Shown piece by piece: positions 8,405-14,896 of a stretch of DNA of 14,896 bases. The stretch covers positions 20,831-35,726 of the forward strand of contig DINJ01000037.1 in the NCBI GenBank assembly GCA_002423665.1, written 5' to 3'. Position 1 is the stretch's first letter. Every line of letters starts with the position of its first letter. A program made the translations under genes and the position numbers. Under the pieces are notes generated by a model, which ran no database searches, was not told the origin of the DNA, and saw only the letters and a program-made list of their open reading frames with translations. The stretch comes from Bacteroidetes bacterium UBA5543. Lineage in GTDB: Bacteria > Bacteroidota > Bacteroidia > Chitinophagales > Chitinophagaceae.

Positions 8405-10116
8405 TAATTAAATACTTTGTCCAGGAATATTGAGAATGTCAGCAGCATAGAAACTGTGTATCCGTTTGCGGCAGATGGATTATTATATAAATCGTTCAGC
8501 AGTTCTTTTGTTTTGTTTTCAGGCACCAACTCATTCAGCAGATTATTATTCAATAATCGCTCTTCAAGATTTTTTCTACCTTCTGGGTTCATGTAAAATA
8601 TTTCCCAGTTGCGCTGTATGGGTTTTTCACCTGTCGCCAGTCTTTGCAGCTTTTTAGCTGCCCTGTAAGCAATATTGCGGTTGTTGAAATATTTGTAGTT
8701 GTACAAGTCCGCATCATATTCCTGCCAGGTAATTTTCGCGAGGTCTATGTGATAATGTTTCAGGTATTCTATTTCCAAGAGCCTGTTACTTACTGTTGTA
8801 GACGGTATTGTGCAGAACAAGTCCACAATCCTGCTGTCGTAAAATGGTAACACAGGCATGGCAGCAGACTGGTACATGCGCAGGCTGGCAGTCGTCCACC
8901 TGAAAGACCACTGGTCTGTTTTGTATATTTTCATCAGGAAGTCAGCACTTCCTATATTATTATGTTTAGAGATAAATGATTGAAAATAGTCGTTGAGAAA
9001 ATCACGGTTGTTGTTAATATGTTGCTTACATATATTATCCAGTAACCATTGCGAACCCTTTTTGATAATCTTCTTATTAAAAGCAGGAAGCAAGTCTGCT
9101 TCCGTGTTCACATTCATATCATTCATCCACACATCGCCCCAGTGTCCGCCAACTACTACGTCAGCATTTTGCCTCAACCAATCGTTAGCTGATGCCTGGC
9201 GCGTGCCATCCACGTACTGAAACAGTTCCACCGACTCAGCAATTTCATCCAATTGTTGAAACAGGTAATTGGGTAATTGATACAGATGTATAGGTATGTT
9301 ACGAGCTTCTGCTATTTTTTGTGCAATCTTTAGCTCGGTAGAATTCCCCGTATAACCATAAGAAAAAGCGTTGAGGATTTTGTAAGTATGAATATCTGGT
9401 GATGATAATTCACCTGCAAGCAATCGGCTGTCTAATCCCCCTGAAATGGGTATTGCAGTTCTGTAATTATCAGTTGCGACGGCTAATGATGACTGTAGTA
9501 TATCCTTAAGGTCATGTAAATAAGAATTCAACCCCTTATCCTCCGGATGATATTGCCAGTTCCAGTATCTCCTTTTATTAATTAATTCAAGACTGCTATT
9601 GAAGTGATAACAAGTAGCAGGCTCAAATATACTGATACCTTTAAGGTATGTGCTGTCGTCAGGGAAATAGCCCATTGCCATGAAGCCTGTTATGCCTTCC
9701 CAGTTCAGAAATTTTTTTTCTTTTGACTTAGCTAATGCCATGTAGTTAGTAGATATCGTCCCATCCGCCGACCAGTATGCGTGATAACTGCCCATGCGAT
9801 TAGTGAATACGTAAGTATCTCCTGTAGCAACTGCAGAGACAAAAATGATATAATGTCCCGCTGGTTCATTATATCTGCTGGCAGGTTGTTGAATATACTT
9901 AATGCACCTATCCAATAACTCAGCACTATCTACCGATTCATACAACTGCCCTATTAGAGTTAGTTTGTACTCATTGTCATTTACTTCGCTGACAAACCTT
10001 TTATTACCGGGCATGCTATACCATATATTTCCTGACACTCTCTGCCAATCCTCATTCCGGCTGCGTTTGTAAGCTTGAGGCTTATCTCCTATCCATATGT
10101 CATAAAACGCACTCAT
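8404..10116 (-). CDS. Asparagine-synthetase-like ATP-dependent amidotransferase lacking the glutaminase cysteine
   Basis: The 570-residue protein has the two-part layout of glutamine-hydrolysing asparagine synthetase. An N-terminal Ntn-like domain (about 1-190) is recognisable from PAGHYIIF (85-92) and TNRMGSYHAYW (105-115). The C-terminal synthetase domain has the PP-loop pyrophosphatase motif SGGLDS (225-230) and GGHWGDVW (323-330) near the usual GEGADE region. The class II glutaminase nucleophile Cys2 is absent: the protein begins MSAFYDIW and its first cysteine is residue 71. It should still adenylate a carboxylate but cannot release ammonia from glutamine in the standard way, as in beta-lactam synthetase, which also lacks this cysteine. 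Asparagine-synthetase-like proteins in O-antigen clusters amidate uronic acids; a uronic acid is implied here by the dehydrogenase and WbpD-like genes, so that is a reasonable but unproven role. The start is an ATGA overlap with the upstream GT4 gene. The true nitrogen donor is unknown. Confidence 0.88.
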   Translation of the reverse strand: MSAFYDIWIGDKPQAYKRSRNEDWQRVSGNIWYSMPGNKRFVSEVNDNEYKLTLIGQLYESVDSAELLDRCIKYIQQPASRYNEPAGHYIIFVSAVATGDTYVFTNRMGSYHAYWSADGTISTNYMALAKSKEKKFLNWEGITGFMAMGYFPDDSTYLKGISIFEPATCYHFNSSLELINKRRYWNWQYHPEDKGLNSYLHDLKDILQSSLAVATDNYRTAIPISGGLDSRLLAGELSSPDIHTYKILNAFSYGYTGNSTELKIAQKIAEARNIPIHLYQLPNYLFQQLDEIAESVELFQYVDGTRQASANDWLRQNADVVVGGHWGDVWMNDMNVNTEADLLPAFNKKIIKKGSQWLLDNICKQHINNNRDFLNDYFQSFISKHNNIGSADFLMKIYKTDQWSFRWTTASLRMYQSAAMPVLPFYDSRIVDLFCTIPSTTVSNRLLEIEYLKHYHIDLAKITWQEYDADLYNYKYFNNRNIAYRAAKKLQRLATGEKPIQRNWEIFYMNPEGRKNLEERLLNNNLLNELVPENKTKELLNDLYNNPSAANGYTVSMLLTFSIFLDKVFN

Positions 10117-11234
10117 TTACGCTTCATCAACTTGGAGTACAGCGCTTCAAATTTTTGCACCTCCATTTGAATAGTATATTCGCCATATACTTTATCCAAT
10201 GCACGTTCAGCTATTTCTTTAGGGTAAGAGGGTTTGTGTATGAACTCGCGTAGACAATCCGCCAGTGAATCCACTTTTTCAGGTTTGAATACAAGGCCTG
10301 TCTTGCCATGTTGTATCAAATCGCGGTTGCCGGCTACATCACTTACTATACAGGGAGTGCCTGCCGCCATAGCTTCTAATACGGATACAGGGCAACCCTC
10401 CTCGTGGCCCATATAGGTAGATGTAGGCAATACAAATGCATTGCTGGCATTCAGCAATCCGTTTACATTGCTATAATGTCCAACGATTTTTACTCTGTCC
10501 TGAACGTTCAACTTTTTTATTAACGCATCCAATTCCTGTTTGTACTCCTTATCTCTTTCGGCGCCTGCTATTACTACATAAGCCTGTTCTACCTTAGCGG
10601 CGGCTTTTATCAGCGTTGCCTGGTCTTTCGAGCGAACAACCTGGGCAATACAGCAAACCATTAACGCCTTTTCAGGAATATCCATTTCCTGCCTTACCGA
10701 CATATCATAACCCGGCTTGAAGCTTTCTGTATCAACGCCACCCTGTATCATGTGTACTTTGCGGGCATATCGCTTAGGAGCAAAAAATGTTTCCAGCATG
10801 GTAGTGTTTCTTGCTACAACCGCGCCGGATAACATGGTCTTTGTTTTCCATGCCTTTCGCCCCCAGTTCATATTCTTTTTTACGTACAGGTATTTCGCAC
10901 CTGCCCACCTTGCTACCAATGCTTCTGAAAAATCGGATGACCAGTTAAAGGACTGCCATATATCAAAATCAAGGTCCCTGAAATCTTTAGCAAAAGAACG
11001 AGCCTTAATGATCTTATTGGCCAGGCTCGTTTGTTCGTCCGCCAGAAATGGCTGCACTACCAACGGCATTTTTTTAGCTATCACCTCGTCAAATAATTCA
11101 CCGCCTGCCTGCTGCACACCTATCCATGCTTCAAACAGGTTCTTGTCCAACCGTTCAGCTATGTTCAGCATTTCCCGTCCGCTACCCGCCGTAGTCAAGT
11201 TGGGTAATGCAAAGAGTACTTTTATTTTATTCAA
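10113..11234 (-). CDS. GT4-family glycosyltransferase
   Basis: This 373-residue GT-B protein starts with KIKVLFALPNLTTAGSGREM (2-21), where the glycine-rich loop and following GRE resemble the GGxE-type N-terminal motif of GT4 enzymes. The donor domain includes IQGGVDTESF (163-172), AQVVRSKDQATLIKA (197-211), the E-x7-E pair Glu279 and Glu287 within HEEGCPVSVLEAMAAGTP, and DLIQHGKTGLVF (305-316). It probably transfers a sugar to the growing lipid-linked repeat unit in the cytoplasm; donor and linkage are unknown. The start codon is TTG at 11234. Only GCA separates it from the in-frame TAA of the previous gene, and no other start is available, so translation probably reinitiates directly after that stop. 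The 3' end overlaps the asparagine-synthetase-like gene by ATGA. It is less similar to the other two GT4 proteins here than they are to each other. Confidence 0.93.
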   Translation of the reverse strand: MNKIKVLFALPNLTTAGSGREMLNIAERLDKNLFEAWIGVQQAGGELFDEVIAKKMPLVVQPFLADEQTSLANKIIKARSFAKDFRDLDFDIWQSFNWSSDFSEALVARWAGAKYLYVKKNMNWGRKAWKTKTMLSGAVVARNTTMLETFFAPKRYARKVHMIQGGVDTESFKPGYDMSVRQEMDIPEKALMVCCIAQVVRSKDQATLIKAAAKVEQAYVVIAGAERDKEYKQELDALIKKLNVQDRVKIVGHYSNVNGLLNASNAFVLPTSTYMGHEEGCPVSVLEAMAAGTPCIVSDVAGNRDLIQHGKTGLVFKPEKVDSLADCLREFIHKPSYPKEIAERALDKVYGEYTIQMEVQKFEALYSKLMKRK

Positions 11235-11237
11235 TGC

Positions 11238-12386
11238 TTAATGATTATAAAATTGTCGGAAAGTATTTACAAACCTTTGTTTGTTATGCTGCCTGCTTAC
11301 TGCTTCCTTAGCGTTTGTTGCAATTGCAAAGCGTTGTTCTTCATTCAAGGCGGCAAATTGCACCAGTGTTTCAGCCATTGAGGTTACATCTCTGAGCTGC
11401 ACCAGGTAGCCCGATACGCCATTATCAATAACTTCTTTTATTCCGCCAACATCTGAACTAATAACAGGAGTGCCCGTTGCCATGGCTTCCAGCACGACAT
11501 TAGCTATGCCCTCTTCTACACTGGGTAATAACAATACATCGTGTTGTTCTATTTCTTTCAATACATCGTTATGAGACAAGCCGTTTATTATCTTCACCCT
11601 GTCGCTGATGCCTGTTTGATGAAGCTGGTATATGATACTTGCCGGTGTTTTGCCTTCTGCTATTAGTGTGTAGGTAAATGGAACGCCTCTTTCTTTAAGT
11701 AGTGCTAAAGCATCAAGTGCGTATTCATATCCCTTTTTCCAGAAAAATCTTCCTACTGATATGATGTGGAGTTCAGCTTGTTTTATTTTGGATTGAACTT
11801 GCTTGTGGATGTGTTCATCATTGACAAATGAATATATTACATCTGTTTTGTCAGCAGGAGCGCCGTACTGCTCCACTTCTTTAGCAATTGCCTTACTCAC
11901 GGCATGAAACCTGTGCACCTTCGGAAACAGCCTCAGGTAACTTTCTTTTATTTCAGGCGTAGTTATGGGTGTATAATTTATATGCGCTCCACGCAGGCTT
12001 ATCAAAATTTTATCCGGGTATAAATCAAACAGTAAATACCTGTTGTGTATAAATGCCGCCCACTGTATATGTATCCTGTCAGGTTTAGAATATATAATGG
12101 GCAGATAAAACAACAGGTCATGGTAAAGACCAGATATACCCTTGCTGCTACCAACTATTCTCAAGAAGTGCTTAAAACCTGTTTGCAGTAATAAACGGAG
12201 TATGAAGAACAGCCTCTGTAGAGTTGTATCCGGTACAACTATTGGCCTTACATTATTATGGTACTTATACTGCCCTACTCTTTTGCCAATAATCGTAATT
12301 GAGAAACCATCTACTGCCATTGCATTGACCTGTGCGTCAATAAATGTTGCGGATGGTACGGACCCTGTAAGTATAGTTATGTTCAT
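11238..12386 (-). CDS. GT4-family glycosyltransferase
   Basis: A 382-residue GT-B enzyme. The N-terminal Rossmann domain begins NITILTGSVPSATFIDAQVNAM and contains SLRGAHINYT (130-139). The donor domain starts at IISVGRFFWKKGYEYAL (208-224) and holds the E-x7-E pair Glu292 and Glu300 in VEEGIANVVLEAMATGTP, followed by EVIDNGVSGYLV (318-329), a typical GT4 C-terminal stretch. It is expected to act at the cytoplasmic face on the repeat unit. It shares the S-RG--INYT element and the exact WKKGYEY string with the GT4 protein at 1503-2723, so the two are probably paralogues with similar donors or acceptors. The start overlaps the flippase stop by ATGA and the stop TAA lies 3 bases before the next TTG start. 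Length and motifs are intact; the sugar specificity cannot be told. Confidence 0.93.
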   Translation of the reverse strand: MNITILTGSVPSATFIDAQVNAMAVDGFSITIIGKRVGQYKYHNNVRPIVVPDTTLQRLFFILRLLLQTGFKHFLRIVGSSKGISGLYHDLLFYLPIIYSKPDRIHIQWAAFIHNRYLLFDLYPDKILISLRGAHINYTPITTPEIKESYLRLFPKVHRFHAVSKAIAKEVEQYGAPADKTDVIYSFVNDEHIHKQVQSKIKQAELHIISVGRFFWKKGYEYALDALALLKERGVPFTYTLIAEGKTPASIIYQLHQTGISDRVKIINGLSHNDVLKEIEQHDVLLLPSVEEGIANVVLEAMATGTPVISSDVGGIKEVIDNGVSGYLVQLRDVTSMAETLVQFAALNEEQRFAIATNAKEAVSRQHNKQRFVNTFRQFYNH

Positions 12387-13885
12387 TGTTGATGAACCCC
12401 GTATATTTTATTAAAAGGGCGTTGCATTCCGGGATAAGTAATACCCAGGAACCTTGAAATGTCTTTCAGTTCGCGCGGGAAAATCAGTTTCACCATGATA
12501 TTATATACCAGCAGTACAATTATTGCCGTTAAGGCAATTAAAGCCAATGGAAAGAAATTCTCCATTTTGTCCTGCATATACCGTGCTGCTACTAGCAGGG
12601 CTGATACTACTATTGTAATGCTCAGAAAATATGGGTACAGGTCTTTGTACCATTGTGCATTGGGTTTCTCTACAGCATCCATGGTCAGTTTAATGCGCCA
12701 GTTATAAAATACAGCTCGTACAATTACCAATGATAATGCTACCCCTACAATACCTCCGTAGTAGGCACCTATCGCAGAACCAATTAAGTGAACGGGCGTG
12801 AACAAGAGGTTTACTTTAAAGGATTGTTTGTTCATGTGGAACGAATTCATCACGATACTGAATGAACTGGTAACAGTGCGCAATGCTGAATACACAATCA
12901 ATATTTGCATAGGTAATACCGCCGCTTCCCATTGCGGGCCGTACATTAATAATATTATCGGCTTAGCTGCCAGCAGCATAATGCCGAGGAATGGCAACAG
13001 TATAAATGAGAATGTTTTCAGAAAGCTGATATAGTGGTCATAGAATTTGTCTTTATCATTTATGTATTTGGGCAACACAGATGAAAGAATATTGTTGGAC
13101 ACCATGATTAACTGTGTGGTGAACAACTCAGCCATTTGCATTGCTATGTTATATATCCCCAACATGCTCAGGCCGAGAAATTTGCTGAGAATAAATTTAT
13201 CGCCATGATCAGCAAGGCGCCTGAGCAGTCCTGAGCCTATCAGGTGTTTGGTGAAATGGTATATTTCTTTCCAACGTTCGGTGTACAGATGCGTACCGGG
13301 ATTAAGTTTTGTAGCGCGGTAGAAGATCCATGTTTGTATAGGAGTCAATAGAAGTGTAGGCACTATCAGGCTGTACACGCCTAGCCCTCCAAACACTGCA
13401 ACCAACTTGCACAACGGAATAAGTATAACAAAGGGTGTCTGTATCCTTACCTGCTTGTCAAACATCAGGTTCCTGCTTAGCCATGCCTTGGGTATAACAG
13501 CCAATTGAGAGAACACGAATATTCCACCAACTATGAAGCTGATGTTCTTTATCCTCGGTTCATTTTGAAATGTTGCCCAAAAAGGAACTGCCAGGAGGAA
13601 GACGCCCAATACCACAATCGTAATAACTATATTGAACCAGAACGCTGCGCGAAACGTTTCCCTGACATCATCTTTCCTGTATGCCAGCAGGTATTCGCTC
13701 AACCCCGTTGTGCCGAAAACAGATATTAAATACAACAGCACTTCCGTAATACTTACCAGGCCGAAATCATACGGTGTAAGTTCTCGGGCAAGCACAACAA
13801 TAGTGGTTAGCCCCATCACCTTTTCCAGCATGTTGCGTTGCAGTATTCTTACAAAACCTTTTCCTGCTTTTTTACCGATACTCAT
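12383..13885 (-). CDS. Wzx-type oligosaccharide flippase (polysaccharide transporter family)
   Basis: The 500-residue protein is almost entirely hydrophobic helices joined by short polar loops, as in the 12-14 helix PST/MOP flippases that move undecaprenyl-linked repeat units to the periplasmic face. The N-terminus is basic (KKAGKGFVRILQRN) and is followed by a first helix and LTPYDFGLVS (36-45), the loop signature of WzxC-like members. Further family-like elements are FGTTGLSEYLL (near 57-67), the SKFLGLSMLGIYNIAMQ region in mid-protein, and two final helices ending just before LIFPRELKDISR. It lies 18 bases after the WbpD-like gene, the largest gap in the window, and overlaps the following GT4 gene by ATGA. 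Its presence suggests a Wzx/Wzy-type pathway, although no polymerase is visible here. I recognise the family but not a specific named orthologue, so I assign no symbol. Confidence 0.93.
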   Translation of the reverse strand: MSIGKKAGKGFVRILQRNMLEKVMGLTTIVVLARELTPYDFGLVSITEVLLYLISVFGTTGLSEYLLAYRKDDVRETFRAAFWFNIVITIVVLGVFLLAVPFWATFQNEPRIKNISFIVGGIFVFSQLAVIPKAWLSRNLMFDKQVRIQTPFVILIPLCKLVAVFGGLGVYSLIVPTLLLTPIQTWIFYRATKLNPGTHLYTERWKEIYHFTKHLIGSGLLRRLADHGDKFILSKFLGLSMLGIYNIAMQMAELFTTQLIMVSNNILSSVLPKYINDKDKFYDHYISFLKTFSFILLPFLGIMLLAAKPIILLMYGPQWEAAVLPMQILIVYSALRTVTSSFSIVMNSFHMNKQSFKVNLLFTPVHLIGSAIGAYYGGIVGVALSLVIVRAVFYNWRIKLTMDAVEKPNAQWYKDLYPYFLSITIVVSALLVAARYMQDKMENFFPLALIALTAIIVLLVYNIMVKLIFPRELKDISRFLGITYPGMQRPFNKIYGVHQQ

Positions 13886-13903
13886 TTGTACCGCTGAAGA
13901 GAA

Positions 13904-14476
13904 TTATACGAGGCGACTTACTTTGCCACCATCCATCTTATATTGTTGTTTGCTTTCAGGGCAAACGGCTATTCCGTTACTGTCAAAGTTCAATTTATGC
14001 CCATACTCACTCATCCATCCTGTTTGTTTGGCAGGATTGCCTATCAGGAGTGCATAAGGAGCAACGTCTTTTGTAACAACGGCACCGGCACCTATAAAAG
14101 CATACTCGCCTATATTATTACCACATACTATGGTAGCATTCGCACCTATAGTAGCGCCTTTGCCTACGTACGTTGTTTCATATTTATCGCGACGGATTAC
14201 TGCGCTGCGCGGATTGGTAACATTGGTAAATACGCACGACGGTCCCAGGAATACATCATCATCGCAGGTAACGCCTGTGTATATCGATACGTTGTTCTGA
14301 ACCTTTACATTATTGCCCAACACCACTCCGGGAGATATGACTACGTTCTGGCCAATATTGCAGCCTTTACCTATAGTGCTCCCACTCATGATATGAGAGA
14401 AGTGCCAGATTTTGGTATCAGCACCAATACTACAATTATCATCAATAACTGCTGTAGGGTGTGCGAAGAAACTCAT
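13904..14476 (-). CDS. wbpD: WbpD/WlbB-type UDP-sugar N-acetyltransferase (left-handed beta helix)
   Basis: This 190-residue protein is made of hexapeptide repeats (for example IGADTK, IGKGCN, IGQNVV, IGANAT, IGEYAF), giving the left-handed beta-helix acetyltransferase fold. Details match WbpD/WlbB rather than generic members: HPTAVIDD at the N-terminus, IWHFSHI (23-29), QNNVSIY (60-66), VFTNVTNPRSAV (82-93), KGATIGANATIVCG (106-119), GWMSEYGHKL (153-162) and the tail AVCPESKQQY (170-179). WbpD acetylates the 3-amino group of UDP-2-acetamido-3-amino-2,3-dideoxy-glucuronate with acetyl-CoA, forming UDP-2,3-diacetamido uronic acid. The neighbouring 6-dehydrogenase, 10 bases upstream, catalyses the first step of the same pathway, which supports the call. 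The oxidoreductase and aminotransferase steps (WbpB and WbpE) are not in the window. A related trimeric acetyltransferase with another UDP-amino sugar substrate remains possible. Confidence 0.87.
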   Translation of the reverse strand: MSFFAHPTAVIDDNCSIGADTKIWHFSHIMSGSTIGKGCNIGQNVVISPGVVLGNNVKVQNNVSIYTGVTCDDDVFLGPSCVFTNVTNPRSAVIRRDKYETTYVGKGATIGANATIVCGNNIGEYAFIGAGAVVTKDVAPYALLIGNPAKQTGWMSEYGHKLNFDSNGIAVCPESKQQYKMDGGKVSRLV

Positions 14477-14486
14477 GAGATGTTTA

Positions 14487-14896
14487 TTACAACCTTGAAT
14501 CTACAACAGACCTGTCGAGGCAGCCTTTTACATCGTAAATGATACCACCGGGTGCCAGCCATTCTTTCCAATCTGTACCCAGGAATTCGTTGTGGGCAAC
14601 AGCTAATACTACAGCGTTGTATTGTCCCTTTCCGGGTAATTGATTAGTAGTTGTCACGCCGTATTCGTGCATTACCTCTTCGGCGCTTGCCCATGGGTCG
14701 TATACAGTCAGTGCTACATCGTACGACTGAAGTTCTGAAATGATATCTACTACCCTTGTATTACGTACATCGGGGCAGTTTTCTTTAAAGGTGATGCCCA
14801 GTACAAGAATTTTAGCATCTTTTACGGGCATGTCACGCTTTATCATTTGCTTCACCACCTCGTTAGCTATATAGCCACCCATACTGTCATTCAGTC
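14487..14896 (-). CDS. UDP-N-acetylglucosamine 6-dehydrogenase (WbpA/TviB type), C-terminal part only
   Basis: Only the last 135 codons are inside the window; the frame stays open to base 14896, where it reads LNDSMGGYIANEV. The ATG at 14882 is therefore an internal methionine, not a start. The visible part is the C-terminal UDP-binding domain of the UDP-glucose/GDP-mannose dehydrogenase family. VLGITFKENCPDVRNTRVVDI is diagnostic of the WbpA/WbpO/TviB branch acting on UDP-N-acetylhexosamines. It is followed by VYDPWASAEEV, AVVLAVAHNEF and IIYDVKGCLD. The enzyme makes two NAD-dependent oxidations at C6 to give a uronic acid. The catalytic cysteine and the NAD-binding Rossmann domain lie upstream, beyond the edge. 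The WbpD-type acetyltransferase follows 10 bases later, so the product is probably UDP-GlcNAcA on the way to a 2,3-diacetamido uronic acid. WbpA and TviB/WbpO substrates (GlcNAc or GalNAc) cannot be separated from this fragment. Confidence 0.9.
   Translation of the reverse strand, partial: LNDSMGGYIANEVVKQMIKRDMPVKDAKILVLGITFKENCPDVRNTRVVDIISELQSYDVALTVYDPWASAEEVMHEYGVTTTNQLPGKGQYNAVVLAVAHNEFLGTDWKEWLAPGGIIYDVKGCLDRSVVDSRL

Larger units (their letters stand above)
1..14896 (-). other. Single polysaccharide biosynthesis operon segment, promoter and terminator outside the window
   Basis: All twelve genes run on the minus strand. Junctions in transcription order are +10, +18, -4, +3, -4, -1, +4, -4, +6, -4 and -11 bases (plus is gap, minus is overlap). 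No gap can hold a promoter or a terminator hairpin, so one long transcript entering from the right edge is expected. No purine-rich Shine-Dalgarno sequence is visible just before any start I checked, as is common in Bacteroidota. Translation of the overlapped genes is probably coupled. Confidence 0.85.

Noticed and set aside
8404..10116. Housekeeping asparagine synthetase AsnB
   Set aside because: Cys2 is missing, the GEGADE-type region is altered to GGHWGDVW, and the gene is embedded in a polysaccharide operon.
10717..11241. Plus-strand open frame of 174 codons
   Set aside because: It is fully antisense to the GT4 gene at 10113-11234, which has clear family motifs; the plus frame has no recognisable domain.
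13886..13903. Possible promoter or terminator in the 18-base gap before the flippase gene
   Set aside because: It is too short for a promoter with both boxes, and no hairpin followed by a T-run is present.
13943..14542. Plus-strand open frame of 199 codons
   Set aside because: It is antisense to the WbpD-like gene; its isoleucine- and tyrosine-rich product mirrors the hexapeptide repeats and resembles no family.
14487..14882. Complete small protein starting at the ATG at 14882
   Set aside because: The frame continues upstream as LNDS to the window edge and matches the middle of a nucleotide-sugar dehydrogenase, so this is a cut gene.

Overview
The window is one uninterrupted minus-strand operon segment for synthesis of a surface polysaccharide (O-antigen, capsule or exopolysaccharide). 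Twelve genes are packed end to end. Junctions range from an 11-base overlap to an 18-base gap, and there is no room for internal promoters or terminators. Both ends are cut: the most upstream gene (a nucleotide-sugar dehydrogenase, right edge) lacks its 5' part, and the most downstream gene (a two-domain GT2 glycosyltransferase, left edge) lacks its 3' part. The organism is probably a member of the Bacteroidota, perhaps Chitinophagales or Sphingobacteriales. This rests on moderate GC, no recognisable Shine-Dalgarno sequence before any start examined, and the style of the proteins. It is an inference, not a proof.

Layout in transcription order (right to left): 14896-14487 C-terminal part of a WbpA/TviB-type UDP-N-acetylhexosamine 6-dehydrogenase; 14476-13904 WbpD/WlbB-type left-handed beta-helix N-acetyltransferase; 13885-12383 Wzx-type flippase; 12386-11238 and 11234-10113 two GT4 glycosyltransferases; 10116-8404 asparagine-synthetase-like protein without the glutaminase cysteine; 8404-6938 MBOAT O-acyltransferase; 6933-5740 membrane-anchored SGNH-like partner; 5743-3980 NodU/TobZ-type O-carbamoyltransferase; 3973-2720 cytoplasmic protein of the neutral-ceramidase family; 2723-1503 third GT4 enzyme; 1513-1 two-domain GT2 enzyme.

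How they may fit together (inference): the first two genes point to a 2,3-diacetamido uronic acid donor. The four glycosyltransferases build a repeat unit and the flippase moves it across the inner membrane. A block of modifying enzymes decorates it by O-acetylation (MBOAT plus SGNH), O-carbamoylation, possible amidation of a uronic acid (asparagine-synthetase-like), and an unknown amide-directed step (ceramidase-like). No Wzy polymerase, initiating phosphoglycosyltransferase or WbpB/WbpE/WbpI homologue is visible, so these must lie outside the window or elsewhere in the genome.

The most unusual parts are the ceramidase-family protein, which keeps all putative zinc ligands but has lysine where characterised ceramidases have the catalytic serine, and the asparagine-synthetase-like protein with no Cys2. 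Together with the carbamoyltransferase they make an unusual concentration of amide and carbamoyl chemistry in one glycan operon. Three genes use TTG starts. No RNA genes, mobile elements, CRISPR arrays or sizeable repeats were seen.
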